From: Gnetum montanum
Taxonomy: Eukaryota; Streptophyta; Gnetopsida; Gnetales; Gnetaceae
DNA: 20,943 bases
Direction: 5' to 3'
Assembly (NCBI GenBank): GCA_015680685.1
Contig: MNCI01020346.1
Location: 10,960 to 31,902 of the forward strand
Position 1 is the first letter of the stretch, and each line of letters starts with the position of its first letter. The translations under genes were made by a program, and so were the position numbers. This document shows positions 1 through 8,618 of the stretch, one piece after another. The notes beneath the pieces are model-generated. The model ran no database searches. It was not told the origin of the DNA and saw nothing but the letters and a program-made list of their open reading frames with translations.

Positions 1-239
1 ATATTTGATGATGCTGTGCAGAATCCACAACTGGAATCCATGGCACTGTTTGTGGAACCTTTGGTAACTTTTGCGTTGCAGGAGAATCACCATCAGTGCA
101 ATCCCAGCAACTGGAGCAGCCGCAGCAACCAGAACAAGGGCGTGCAGAGCATGTATTACCCATTGTATTACTACACAAGAGCTTGAGATTCAATGAATCA
201 AACTGCAGAGAGAGATTTCAAAGGATAGTGATGATCTAG
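1..239 (+). pseudogene. Possible coding/exon fragment at window edge, unidentified
   Basis: This stretch has a less AT-rich, more codon-like composition than the DNA that follows. One frame is open from base 12 to a TAG at 237-239 and contains a Gln/Pro/Glu-rich run (SVQSQQLEQPQQPEQGRAEH) followed by a basic tail. A second frame is open from base 1 to a TGA at 184-186 and reads IFDDAVQNPQLESMALFVEP at its start. A TTTGCGTTGCAG sequence ending near base 81 resembles a plant 3' splice site, so this could be the terminal exon of a gene lying to the left. No family is recognised, the left end is cut by the window, and two overlapping open frames are weak evidence. It could equally be non-coding. 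Confidence 0.2.
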
Positions 240-500
240 GAAAACAAGTTCTAACAACAGAACACAAGAGTCCAGACGCCTCAACTAAAATAAAAATGCA
301 GTGTTCGATGAACTTCAAAAATGCATCTCTGGAGTTCATGCAAGCGAAGCAAAGTATGCCAAATTAAACAGACTTGCATCAAATCCAATCACTGCAAATA
401 AAAGGAAAGCTTAGGAACAATCCGCTAATCACAGAGGCATCTAATAGTTGCAGGATCACAGCAGGGACAGGGCTACAATCTTTCCGTAATCGCTGACCAT
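240..500. other. Unassigned sequence
   Basis: No open frame of useful length, no RNA gene and no mobile-element signature is visible. It could be the 3' untranslated or downstream part of the possible exon fragment to its left. Confidence 0.3.
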
Positions 501-752
501 GTAAAGTTTAAGGATATTCTTTCTTTATAGCTCGTAATGCATGCCAGCTTATGCATATGTGTAAAGTTTAAGGATAGTCTTTCTTAATAGCCTGTAATGC
601 ACGCCAACAAATGCATATGCCTCTTTTTAATAGCTCGCAATGGATGCCAACTAATAAGTTTAAAGATAGTATTTTTTTAATAGCTCGTAATGCGTGAAGT
701 TTAAGGATAGTCTTTCTTAATAGCGGGTAATGCATTCCAACTAATGCATGTC
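501..752 (+). repeat. Tandem repeat, ~60-bp unit, about five partly shortened copies
   Basis: The unit begins GTAAAGTTTAAGGATA, passes through CTTTCTTAATAGCTCGTAAT and ends GCATGCCAACTAATGCATAT. Copies 1 (501-560) and 2 (561-620) are both 60 bp and in register. Copy 3 (about 621-655) lacks the first part of the unit, copy 4 (about 656-695) lacks the second part, and copy 5 (about 696-752) is nearly full length. A 66-codon open frame on the opposite strand is created by this repeat and is not a gene. The array is local and shows no link to the retroelements. Confidence 0.85.
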
Positions 753-1490
753 CAATTACCATTATCAAGGTTCAAGTATATTCATTTTTCAATTTCTCTT
801 CTTCACTGTGAAATATGCGCATAAGAATCCATTGGACCCACACCACTAATTTATATTGAAATCCTATCATCGTGGAATAGTATGCACATAAGACAATGTT
901 TGTCAATCACCAAGCATGGATAAGGATGAAACTTTTGAAATGGTATAACATTCAAAATAAGAAAGACATCTATTTCTATTTTTGCAATTCATGAGTACAA
1001 AATTTTGTTTACTTCTTTAATAGTTATGTCGACAAACTATGGAAACATTGATGCATTTAGAAGATAAGCAAGTATTGAACAATGTAGGTTATATTAGTCA
1101 TTTTTTTAGAACATATTAAAATTAAGTTAAAAGACAAACTTAAAGTAGGCTACACTTTCTAACATTTTGATATTAGCTACTTTTATGCAAAACCTAAGCT
1201 AATAACAATTATACAATAATTATTAGAAAACTTCATAAGATTTAATTACTTGAACAAGTCCATTAATATAAATCAAATAAGTGTTTAGAATAGTGTACCA
1301 CTAGAGCAATATGTTATGTATAGTTATCACTATTTTATCTGTGTGTGTTTAGCATAGAATATAGAAATATTATAGTCATGAAAGAAATCTATTGTTTCAT
1401 TTTCAATAAACTTTGTTGGATTTGTGGAAGATGATATCTAACTAATTTTTATTGATTCTATTAAAATTCTTAATTTTTATGGGCCTCAAG
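753..1490. other. AT-rich sequence without recognisable features
   Basis: I see no sustained open frame, RNA gene, terminal repeats or similarity to the elements further right. It is very AT-rich, with short A and T runs. Confidence 0.4.
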
Positions 1491-1939
1491 TTAACCATGA
1501 CTTGACCATGTGTTATGGTCTACAATACCATAGGTTGTGATATTACAACTTGAGTCATGGTGATAATAGATATAGAGAGAGAATTTTTGAGGATTCTAGA
1601 AGTGGACCACAAGGATTCCATGAGTTATGGTGATGATCGACGGTAAGAAACATGAATTGTTAAATACCATGAGTTATGGTGAGAAACCATGAGTCATGGT
1701 GAATTTGCCTTACATAAAAACATTGTATCACGTAGTAACCATGGGTTGTGGTTACAATTTTAAATCAGCTACAAGGGATGGTTGACACTAGTTGACCATA
1801 AGTTATGGTGGGATCATGGTACTTAACAACAAGTGAATCATGGGTCAAGATCTATAAAAATCTAGAGATTAGATACCACAAGTTGTAAACTTGTGGTCCT
1901 AGAAACTTGCAATACTATGACCAAACCATAAGTTATGCT
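1491..1939 (+). repeat. Cluster of a dispersed 15-bp hairpin motif (ACCAT-N5-ATGGT)
   Basis: A short motif whose ends are inverted (ACCAT...ATGGT around a 5-nt centre, mostly GAGTT/AAGTT/GAGTC) recurs in one orientation. Clear copies lie at 1504-1520 (GACCATGTGTTATGGTC), 1617-1631, 1666-1680 and 1686-1700 (ACCATGAGTTATGGT or one base different), 1738-1752 (ACCATGGGTTGTGGT), 1795-1809 (ACCATAAGTTATGGT) and 1925-1939. Weaker copies are near 1528-1542 and 1548-1561. At 1875-1897 a longer version has two perfect 10-bp arms, ACCACAAGTT and AACTTGTGGT, around GTA. The spacing is irregular (about 20-130 bp), so this is not a simple tandem satellite. Confidence 0.75.
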
Positions 1940-2377
1940 GAAAATGATTTTTGTAAATATCTCTAAATTTAGAAGTTGAATATTGATGAATTTTATATAC
2001 ACTAATTCACCTTGAGTTGCTCTACAATCTAGAACGATGAGATTTGTTATAAAAAGTTTTGAGTTGCCACAGAAGTTGAGGAACTCTATGATGACTTCTC
2101 AACTTCAATACTAATAATAGAAAACTTATAAATTGATGGAGAGCTTAAATGAATAATGATGGAATGTGAAATTGCAACAAATGTTGTGCAATTTGGACCT
2201 AACATGGAGGTGAGAAAGTTGCTAAGTTATATGGGAATAGTTGAATGTAAGAGAAACAAATGTGGATTTGATGAAAATTTAATTGAACATGAATAGTTGT
2301 GAGAGAAATGGGAAAAATTGGAAGTAGAAATTTGTGACTTTGTTGCCTTGAAAGAAAAGCATTATGTTATCATATAG
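1940..2377. other. Flank of element A, with a short unidentified open frame
   Basis: This is pre-insertion DNA to the left of element A. It holds a 9-bp perfect inverted repeat, GAAGTTGAG (2072-2080) with CTCAACTTC (2098-2106). A 46-codon open frame runs from ATG 2156 to TAG 2294-2296 and the same frame stays protein-like to about 2374 apart from two more stops; it contains the peptide VECKRNKCGFDENLIEHE. No family is recognised and the frame may be chance. Confidence 0.25.
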
Positions 2378-2382
2378 CCCTT
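2378..2382. repeat. Target-site duplication of element A (left copy, CCCTT)
   Basis: CCCTT directly abuts the TGATGAG terminus of the left LTR and is repeated exactly at 9383-9387 after the CTCATCA terminus of the right LTR. Five base pairs is the usual duplication length for Ty3/gypsy integrases. It fixes both ends of element A. Confidence 0.93.
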
Positions 2383-3144
2383 TGATGAGTGGCGAGGTAC
2401 CCCTACACACAACATATGAATACAAACGTTCACGCACGATCTGGTCGAACTCCAAGGACTAAGTGCTTACGCACCTTAATGGAACACTTAAGTTAATCAA
2501 TCGTTATCTTCCCAAACTTACTTGTATTGTCACGGTTGTATGGTTAAGTAAGCTTGAGGTATATGATTTTTATAGCTTTTATCGTTTTAATGTCTTATGC
2601 TAATAGGGGAAGGTGAAGAAAACTAAGTGACTAACTTTCATTAACTATTCACTAACCATGTTCTAATTGTTCCTAACACCAATATTCGTTCCCACTTGCC
2701 ACACACATCCTAAACCAGTGCAACGCTACTGGGATTACCAAACGCTAATCGTTACTGGGTTACCAAGTGCTACACACATGCTCAAAGCAGTCGTACTGAG
2801 TGTACTTAACTAGGAGAGTCAAGGGTTAAGAGAGATTAATTAACTAGGAAACCATTTAAACATTCAACAATAATTAATTACTATTTAGCTTAGTCCATAT
2901 GCTGCAAGGTTTATCAAAAAGTTCGCCTTTATTGTCGTACACAAATGTGTGCTTCGGTACAATTTGCTCGAATAAAGATCCATTCACTTTAAGACTCCTA
3001 CTGCAGGCACATGGAAATTATTCTAACTCTAGAATGGTAAAACTGCAAGAGTTTAGCTAAGGGTCTAAGTCTAAGTGCCTAGAACAAGGAAAGCCGCCTC
3101 CTATTTATAGAAATTGAGGTAGGCTACCATATCGTGGCTCATCA
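2383..3144 (-). repeat. 3' LTR of element A
   Basis: This 762-bp direct repeat of 8619-9382 starts TGATGAG and ends CTCATCA on the plus strand. On the element's own strand a TATAAATA box (plus 3102-3109) lies only about 35 bp from the LTR start, so U3 is very short. An AATAAA-type signal occurs on the same strand in the CTTTATTGTCG stretch near 2926-2936. It is bordered internally by the G-rich tract at 3145-3157. Confidence 0.95.
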
Positions 3145-3157
3145 TACCCCCATGACT
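3145..3157 (-). other. Polypurine-like tract next to the 3' LTR of element A
   Basis: On the minus strand the sequence reads AGTCATGGGGGTA directly before the 3' LTR start TGATGAG. This is the position of the plus-strand primer in LTR retrotransposons. It is short and not purely purine, but the position is exact and the same AGTCATGGGGG core recurs in the region (see 3701-3711 and 5026-5036). Confidence 0.65.
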
Positions 3158-3700
3158 GAATGAAAACTCATCCTCGAGTTCCTTACAAAATATTGGGAAG
3201 GTATGGGATTATTGACTTGAATGAAACTAATGGTGAATGGGGTGACACATGAACAAATCATCATTACAATACATGGCAATTATTAGTGTTCATGACCACA
3301 AGAGTGAACACTATACACATTTGACATCTAGCCTTATTTGGTAGCTGAGAGAGAAGAGAGAGAAAAGAAAAAGATGTGTTGCTGCTGATGCCAAAATTGC
3401 ACCTTCCATTGTCCATCCATAATTGTGCCATCAATCTTGTTCCTTGCATGACTGTTCTAGCACTAGTCCATCCTAAGTGTTTCCTCCAACTCCAGTCCAT
3501 TGTTGTATGATTGCCATCTGCACACACAACATAGTCTCATATTAGCAAGGATAACTAAATCATAATGCAATTGATACCTTACTTCGGTGGGCAGTCCATT
3601 GGCTGAGTTGTGATATGGCTAATACTGATTCTGGAGATATAACACTTGTGACTACCCAAGGTGTAGGGGTTAGGTGAAAATTGAAAAAAATAGACCATGA

Positions 3701-3711
3701 CCCCCATGACT
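3701..3711 (-). repeat. Internal polypurine-like motif, copy 2
   Basis: The minus strand reads AGTCATGGGGG, identical over 11 bases to the copy beside the 3' LTR (3147-3157) and to the copy after the pol frame (5026-5036). It lies in the middle of the 3' non-coding region. Confidence 0.6.
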
Positions 3712-5025
3712 AAGAGCGAACCTCCAGTAGCAATCGAATGGAAAAATATAAGGGATAAGAAAGGTGGAGAAAAAGAAACAACAGCAATGCCGATAAAATG
3801 GATGTCAAAGGTGGAAACAAACAAAATAAATGTTGACTGCGAAAATGTTTAAGGGAAAGAAGTTAACTAATGCACCGAGTAGGAATGCCAATGGGTCCTC
3901 CCCAAAGCAGGCTCATGCCCTTAATGCCCTAACAATCCCACATTCAAAGAGTCCGTAGGCTCTAGAAATGTCATTTGGAAGCAAGAGTTAAGGTCTTAAC
4001 CACAATAATTTACCAAAAGAAAACAATGCATCAACCAAAATATAGACTATTGATACACCTAGCAATGAGGTGGAAAATGGAGAAGGAATGATGAGGAGAA
4101 GAGAATGGAAAGGAGTCACAAGAATAAGATGGTGTACAACCGCTTTTGTATTAATGGTTAATGTGACTTAGTAGATCTCATTCCAAATCCAGCCTCAAAC
4201 AATCCACATCCAGTGACTTTGCATTAATACATTTGGCCAATCCATCCACTTGAAGTAACAAGAATGCTTCTACCAAAGAGTCACCACCATTCTGAAGAAA
4301 CGAGGAAGGAAAAAGTAGGAAGCGACAAAGGGCCTTAGTTAGAGGGAACATGTTTGTTTAGTTCCATAACCAATGCTTGTAGCCTAGATGGTTATTTCAT
4401 CTAAGGGCCATGCTTTGAATTCCCACTTTTTTTTTTTTGCATGAGAATCACACCATGCAAAGACTTATTATTTTTATTAGCTTAGCTTCCCAATAATGGA
4501 GCAACATCGAAATGGTAAGGAAAACTCAAGAAGAAAATATTCAAGCACCCAGGAGAATGGTTAGCACAAAGGCATCAAATCCCCTTGAAGTCACACCCTT
4601 TTCAATCTGTGAGTCCTTCCTCAATTTGAGAAATACCCAGTCAGCAATTTGTTGATAGTTCTATTATTAAGAAAGGGACTATACAATTCCAAGCCAAGAG
4701 AAACCATAGGAATTCATGGATGCATGGATGACGTGGACTCATTACCTATTATATCAAAAGAACCATACCTTAGTATCAACATTATAACTCAAAGGTAAAA
4801 ACCAAACATTGGTAATCAATAGAATACAGTTCATACCACCATTAGGAGCACTTATTAGGTGATGAGCCTAACAAAATAAACAAACATACAAAGAAATGAA
4901 AGAGTATAAACGATGTTGCAAAACAAAAACAAGAAAATTTAAAGAAATTTGTAAAACAAAAATGTGTAAAACAAAAACTTAAAAAGGAACTAAGGGCCAC
5001 AAATGATCAGGAGAGGTGGCCATCT

Positions 5026-5036
5026 CCCCCATGACT
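5026..5036 (-). repeat. Internal polypurine-like motif, copy 3
   Basis: The minus strand reads AGTCATGGGGG followed by AGATGG, shortly after the end of the pol frame at 5133. Element B has the same motif with the same surroundings (TTTTGGATCTC upstream, GAGATG downstream) at 16653-16663, so this copy is ancestral to both elements. Confidence 0.65.
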
Positions 5037-5132
5037 GATTTAGAAGAGGGAGATCCAAAATAATGAGTGTGGTCATCCCTTCTCTAAGGTATTATGTGCA
5101 TTGACCGTTCTAGATTCATGGTAAGGTTTGGT

Positions 5133-5387
5133 CTATTGCACATTGACTAGTGATCTCTTATTGGAGCACTTGTTTGAATTTTTTTGGGGTTTCCAACTTC
5201 TCACAATTAATGTTTTCAAGTTAATGTTTGAAAGTTGGTGAAGCTCTTGCTCTAGTGCATTTATGCTCTCGATGTGAGCGTGAGTTTTTCCCTCAGTTAG
5301 TTCCATGCACATTGGTGAGTTGCTCTCTTGACCAGCTATCAACCACTAGGTGTCTTCTTGTTGTGTGGTTGCTACATACAGGCACTT
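5133..5387 (-). pseudogene. Fused remnant: post-protease linker joined to integrase C-terminal tail (element A)
   Basis: On the minus strand the frame continues from protease, passes a TAG at 5346-5348, and reads a linker (ESINALEQELHQLSNINLKT) that aligns with the segment between protease and RT in element B (DSMDKLEHLHQQLSN, around 13690-13735). It then ends CSNKRSLVNVQ-stop, which aligns with the last residues of B's integrase (SSNKMLLVNVQ-stop, ending 16554). Homology switches at about 5163-5172. In B the two matching points (around 13788 and 16521, both with AGCT) are about 2.73 kb apart. RT, RNase H and nearly all of integrase are therefore deleted, and the join is in frame. Confidence 0.8.
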
Positions 5388-5942
5388 CTATATGTTAATT
5401 TCTTGTGTGCACCGGTTACATGTAGGAAATGCTGAACATTCCTGTACACAATCACACCTTGTATCATTGTATGTGATGCATGGAACTTTCTTCTTCTCAA
5501 TCTTCCCAAAAGTGTTTTCCTTAGATATTTCTAGGGAAAGATCACAGATTCCTAAGCGTACATTTATGGTACTTAGCCATGCCATTCCCATTATGATTGG
5601 GAAGTCCCCTTTATCATTATTTACTTGTATCACTAGGAAATCAGCTGGGTATGACCACCCACACACAGTGATAACAATGTCCTCCACCAGTTCCAAGGGG
5701 GCAGTGATGGACTAGTTGACCAGCTCTAGGTGAATATTTTTCTTCTTTAATGGAGGAAGGTTCTAGGCTTTATACATCTCTTGTGATATTAAGTTGACTC
5801 TGAAACCTGAGTCTAGAAGAGCTTTACATGGTTCATTCCCAGCAACTTGGAGATAAATTAGAGGGCTTCAGGGATCAGAGAATTTCCTAGGAAGGTGGCC
5901 CTCCTTAATCCAGTTAGTAACAGCATGTGTTAACATAATTGT
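5388..5942 (-). pseudogene. Retropepsin-like aspartic protease of element A (stop-interrupted)
   Basis: The minus-strand frame contains a protease catalytic triplet Asp-Ser-Gly in the context ALLDSGFRVNLISQEMYKA (DSG codons at 5805-5813). About 50 codons later comes the flap-side segment LVEDIVITVCGWSYPADFLV and then the GDFPIIMGMAWLST motif, equivalent to the 'PIILGRPFL' block of plant gypsy proteases. Length and order fit the family, in which the protease cleaves the Gag-Pol polyprotein inside the particle. The frame is broken by TGA (5868-5870) and TAG (5763-5765, 5712-5714). The last two align with TAA codons in element B. It is better preserved than B's protease, where DSG has become DSS. 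Confidence 0.85.
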
Positions 5943-6530
5943 GTGCGTTGAGCTCAATTTTTGATTTGAAGGGAGCTCTGAAGCCTTATTTGATGGAGAA
6001 GCATTTAGAGGTTCAACCACTTGTGGTTGTGAGGGCTTAGTTGGGCTGTTGGTTCTGAAGAAAGGTCTTATCTTCATACGGTTGTCAGAACCAACAGCAG
6101 GTTGAAGATTCACAACCCTTGTAGCATTGCACTGCTATAGTTGAGTGGGGAGTTCCCCTTACATTGCTGAAGCAAGTGGTAATGGAGTTATCGATGTGAG
6201 AGTTGTGGATGGGTTTGAAGGATGGTATGTCTGTGGGTTGTCTTCCCTAGGAGAAGGAGTTCTATAATACTCTTGAGCTTAGTAGTGATGTTGTGGTGTC
6301 ACGTGACCAACAAAGTCATGTGGAGAGATTGGGCTCTGCACGTAGTAGCCACATGGATTCGGTTGCTGGTAGGGGTATTGCTGCCTTGGTGGTGGCATCC
6401 CCCATGAATGTGGGTATTGCCATTATTGGTGTTGCTCAACAAGTTGTGGTGGGATTCCACTTGGATAATACATTAAAGGTTGGTAGAACTACCTTGGGTT
6501 ACCTTGGGGATAAGGTAACCATTGGGGTGC
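5943..6530 (-). pseudogene. Pro/Gln/Tyr-rich linker between gag and protease (element A)
   Basis: The same minus-strand frame as gag and protease continues through a low-complexity segment with PPPRQQYPYQQPNP, YYPSGIPP and HSWGMPPP, then a basic stretch ending NWIKEGHLPRKFSDP just before protease. Element B keeps the same landmarks (YYPSG, SWGMPPPRQ, YPYSQPNPYGY). Several stops interrupt it, including TAA at 6423-6425 and others on both sides. No enzymatic domain is expected here; in this lineage the segment separates nucleocapsid from protease. Confidence 0.75.
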
Positions 6531-7211
6531 TTACCGTTTGTTAAGTCGTGGATTGAGTGCATACACGCCAGACTCTTGTAAATGTGAGATTACTAGACAA
6601 CATCCCTTAGGATGGTCGTATTGGCATATCTCACATCCACCATCATTTTCTATATTATAATCCACAACCTCTTCGGTGATGGCCATTTTACCCTTACCTT
6701 TATTATGTGCATGGTCCACTTCTCTCTTTTTCTTTTTTTCATAGTCACTACCTTGCTCCCTAGACTCCTCTACAATTTTAAGAACAGTTTCGAACCTACT
6801 ATCTAAGGAGTCCCACATCTGGTCTACCTTTGCCAATACTTCAGTTGTTAACTTTTGGAGCAGCAAGTTTTTCCTATTCACCATCTCTTCAAGTGGTGAC
6901 TCTTCCTCCTCCTCACAAAATCTTACTCCCTTTTTTCGGAGGGAAGGATCTCGATTGTACTCTTCTGCACTTTCTCTCTTACGTAGCTCCCCTTCTTCCT
7001 TGGCTACTTGCTCTAGCAATCTATGAACCTGATGAGACCTAAGCTCTAATAATCTCCCTTGGGTATACATTCCAAGGGTTCTCCTTGTTTCATGCCTAAG
7101 TCCATCTACAAGATGGCATAGTTGATCTCGTTTCGAGTAACCATGGCTCGGGCAATGATGTAACAGTGCATAATAATGGCCCATGGCAGCATCTAAGGAT
7201 TCATGATTTTC
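6531..7211 (-). pseudogene. Gag C-terminal half with zinc-knuckle remnant (element A)
   Basis: The minus-strand frame runs on from the central Gag domain after a single TAG (7212-7214) at a place where element B encodes Gln. It reads AMGHYYALLHHCPSHGYSKR, then a charged helical segment (LLEQVAKEEGELRKRE, LQKLTTEVLAKVDQMWDSL) and a Cys/His cluster CEICQYDHPKGCC at 6597-6635. That cluster is a CCHC zinc-knuckle variant (C-x2-C-x3-H-x3/4-C, one residue short of the usual spacing) typical of nucleocapsid. The segment VDGLRHETRRTLGMYTQGRL is conserved in B as IDGTRVEIRRTLGIYAQGRL. The product would package element RNA. It ends at a TAA at 6531. Confidence 0.85.
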
Positions 7212-7682
7212 CTACTTCCATCCTTGGATTTTCTTTCGCAGGTTATACACTTGGAAGTACGTTTGATACTTATCATTAAATAATTCTAGCATTGTACTCC
7301 ACCTCCGAATGGATTTCAATTCTAAGAACCGGTACCAGCTTTTCACTTCTTTCACTAGTATCCTTGGGAACAACTTTAGTTTTTGCCATTCATTTTCTAT
7401 GTTTTTTAAGGCACATGCATCATGGAATGCTTGTAGGTGATTTTGAGGATCAACGTTGTATCCCCCCTCAAACCGTGGGATGTTATTCATGTCTAACCTC
7501 TTGATCCTACTATCTTTTTGGTGCCTTGTGGGAACTCTTATGGCCTCTATTATATCCAACATGCTTTTGGTTGCGAGTAGGCATTCTTTGTGGTCATCTT
7601 GTTCATAGCATCTATGATGTCTATGCAATTCCCTACTCTTCCTTCTTCTATGTTGTGATTCTCTAAAGTGCCCCATCCTCAT
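7212..7682 (-). pseudogene. Gag central (retrotransposon gag/capsid) domain of element A
   Basis: The minus strand is open for 156 codons. The segment NNIPRFEGGYNVDPQNHLQ, followed by FHDACALKNIENEWQKL and then VKSWYRFLELKSIRRWSTM, has the layout of the plant retrotransposon gag domain: a 'F.G..dP..hl.aF' start, then helices with 'W...L..F...F'. Element B carries the same block around 11460-11640. A basic stretch precedes it (HRRRKSRELHRHHRCYEQDD). The frame is two bases out of phase with the N-terminal Gag frame upstream, so a frameshift lies near 7685-7850. It ends at TAG 7212-7214. Confidence 0.85.
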
Positions 7683-8473
7683 TCTTGATTATCGCGTTGG
7701 TGTTTTTCACTTTGTTTTCCTTTATCCTCATGGTTAGATTCCTTATGACTACATCTTGACACTGAAGAAGAGGGTGAATGTGACGATGAAGGTGAAGAAG
7801 AAGGAGAACCATCACCATGATGATGTTTTCTACCTTCTCTTCGGTGGTCTCAGCCTCGATCATGATTACGATCAAAATGCCCGTCCTTATCATGTGTTTG
7901 TGTTCCCTCATTGAACACTTCATGTTTGTGGGAATCAGAACTAGGGTTGTGAACCGTGGAGTGGAGGTTATGATACACCACCTCCTTACCACCATTAGGA
8001 GGGGGAACATCATTGGGTGGGGAACCTGTTGAAACCAATTCACCATCCCCAATTTCTCTTAAAATGTGCAGGCCATTATGGGGCCACTTACCCTTCAAAG
8101 ATGTGTGGTAACTCTCCTGTCGCAAGTCCCGTTGATGTTGTGCTTCTATGGAATGATAGTCCCTTATGTCATGATCGCATGCAACGTATTCTACGTATAA
8201 AAGTGGCATGCCTATTCGTGTGAGAGCATGAAGGAGCATGTTGGGGACTGCACGATCTGGAGGCAATACTATGTTACCCTCCAAGTCTCTCCAAAGTAAT
8301 TGTTCATCTTGATGGAGAATAAAGGTAAAGTCAGGTACATACTCATCATGATGAGTATATACTACCCAAAACTGTTGAGGAACTAGCGGATCTTGGTTAT
8401 GTGCATTATGTTGCCGACTATCTCTTGTGTTAGTCCTAGGCAGTGAAGTGCTTTTATGTGAAGAAGAAGACAT
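7683..8473 (-). pseudogene. Gag N-terminal region of element A
   Basis: The start ATG (8471-8473, minus) is the first in the leader after the PBS and lies 126 bp inside it; the matching ATG in element B is at 10411. The 207-codon open segment (7850-8473) begins with a Ser-rich tail (SSSSHKSTSLPRTNTRDSR) and then FWVVYTHHDEYVPDFTFILH and LWRDLEGNIVLPPDRAVPN, closely matched in B (FWVVYTHLDLYTLDSTFILH; WRNMNGKIVLPPNR). After TGA 7850-7852 the same frame continues through a His/Ser-rich stretch (HHHGDGSPSSSPSSSHSPSS) until the frameshift before the central domain. The function of this N-terminal module is not known to me. Confidence 0.75.
8339..8358. repeat. 20-bp perfect palindrome inside gag of element A
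   Basis: ATACTCATCATGATGAGTAT is perfectly self-complementary. Its centre CTCATCA-TGATGAG equals the two LTR termini of this element joined end to end. It encodes part of YTHHDEY. Element B does not preserve the palindrome at the matching place, so it may be chance. Confidence 0.9.
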
Positions 8474-8599
8474 TTTCGTCTTGTTTGGTGTGCAAATTAC
8501 TGTTTTCTTATTTTTCCTTAATTAACCCTAAGGGTTCGTTCTAGCATCCCAACGATATGAATGATTTCCTATGTTATACGTAGCACACAAACAACTAAG
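8474..8599 (-). other. Leader between PBS and gag of element A
   Basis: A short untranslated leader of about 126 bp, AT-rich, with no open frame. It would carry the RNA packaging signal in a functional element; no specific structure could be recognised. Confidence 0.6.
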
Positions 8600-8617
8600 T
8601 CCCTGGCAATAGCACCA
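8600..8617 (-). other. Primer-binding site of element A, tRNA-Asp type
   Basis: On the minus strand, one base after the 5' LTR end, the sequence is TGGTGCTATTGCCAGGGA. The complement of a plant tRNA-Asp 3' end is TGGCGCCGTTGCCGGGGA, so 14 of 18 positions match and all four differences are C-to-T or G-to-A. tRNA-Asp priming is usual in Athila-type elements. It fixes element orientation and the 5' LTR. Confidence 0.85.
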
Positions 8618-8618
8618 A

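Larger units (their letters stand above)
3158..5132 (-). other. 3' non-coding region of element A between pol remnant and 3' LTR
   Basis: Nearly 2 kb without a supported gene. Blocks are homologous to the region after integrase in element B: for example, minus-strand CTTTGCATGGTGTGATTC near 4440-4460 matches 17222-17240, and the AGGGCATTAAGRGCATGAGC block near 3913-3932 matches about 17764-17783. Two open frames of 87 and 81 codons (3264-3527 and 3579-3824, minus strand) have no visible counterpart in B and no recognisable motif, so I do not call an env-like gene. A T-run of about a dozen bases is near 4427-4438. Confidence 0.7.

Noticed and set aside
1548-1700. Link between the TGAGTCATGGTGA copies in the left flank and the AGTCATGGGGG polypurine-like motif
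   Set aside because: They share only about eight bases (AGTCATGG), and the flank motif is defined by its inverted arms rather than by a G-run.
501-1939. CRISPR array
   Set aside because: The 60-bp units are contiguous without spacers, and the 15-bp hairpin motif has irregular spacing and drifting sequence. There are no associated genes and the context is a plant nuclear genome.
3264-3824. Two minus-strand frames (87 and 81 codons) as an env-like gene of element A
   Set aside because: No signal peptide plus membrane layout typical of envelope proteins, no continuity between the two frames, and no counterpart in element B.
5350-5715. 121-codon open frame on the plus strand
   Set aside because: It is antisense to the protease of element A, whose DSG, CGWSYPADFLV and PIIMG motifs lie on the minus strand. 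The plus-strand product has no recognisable motif.
6222-7042. Plus-strand open frames of 61-83 codons
   Set aside because: They are shadows of the Gag C-terminus and the Pro/Gln-rich linker of element A on the minus strand.
7663-8052. 129-codon minus-strand open frame (Met/Ile/His-rich)
   Set aside because: It overlaps the Gag N-terminal and Ser-rich region in another frame. The frame with FWVVYTHHDEYV and SPSSSPSSSH is the one conserved in element B.
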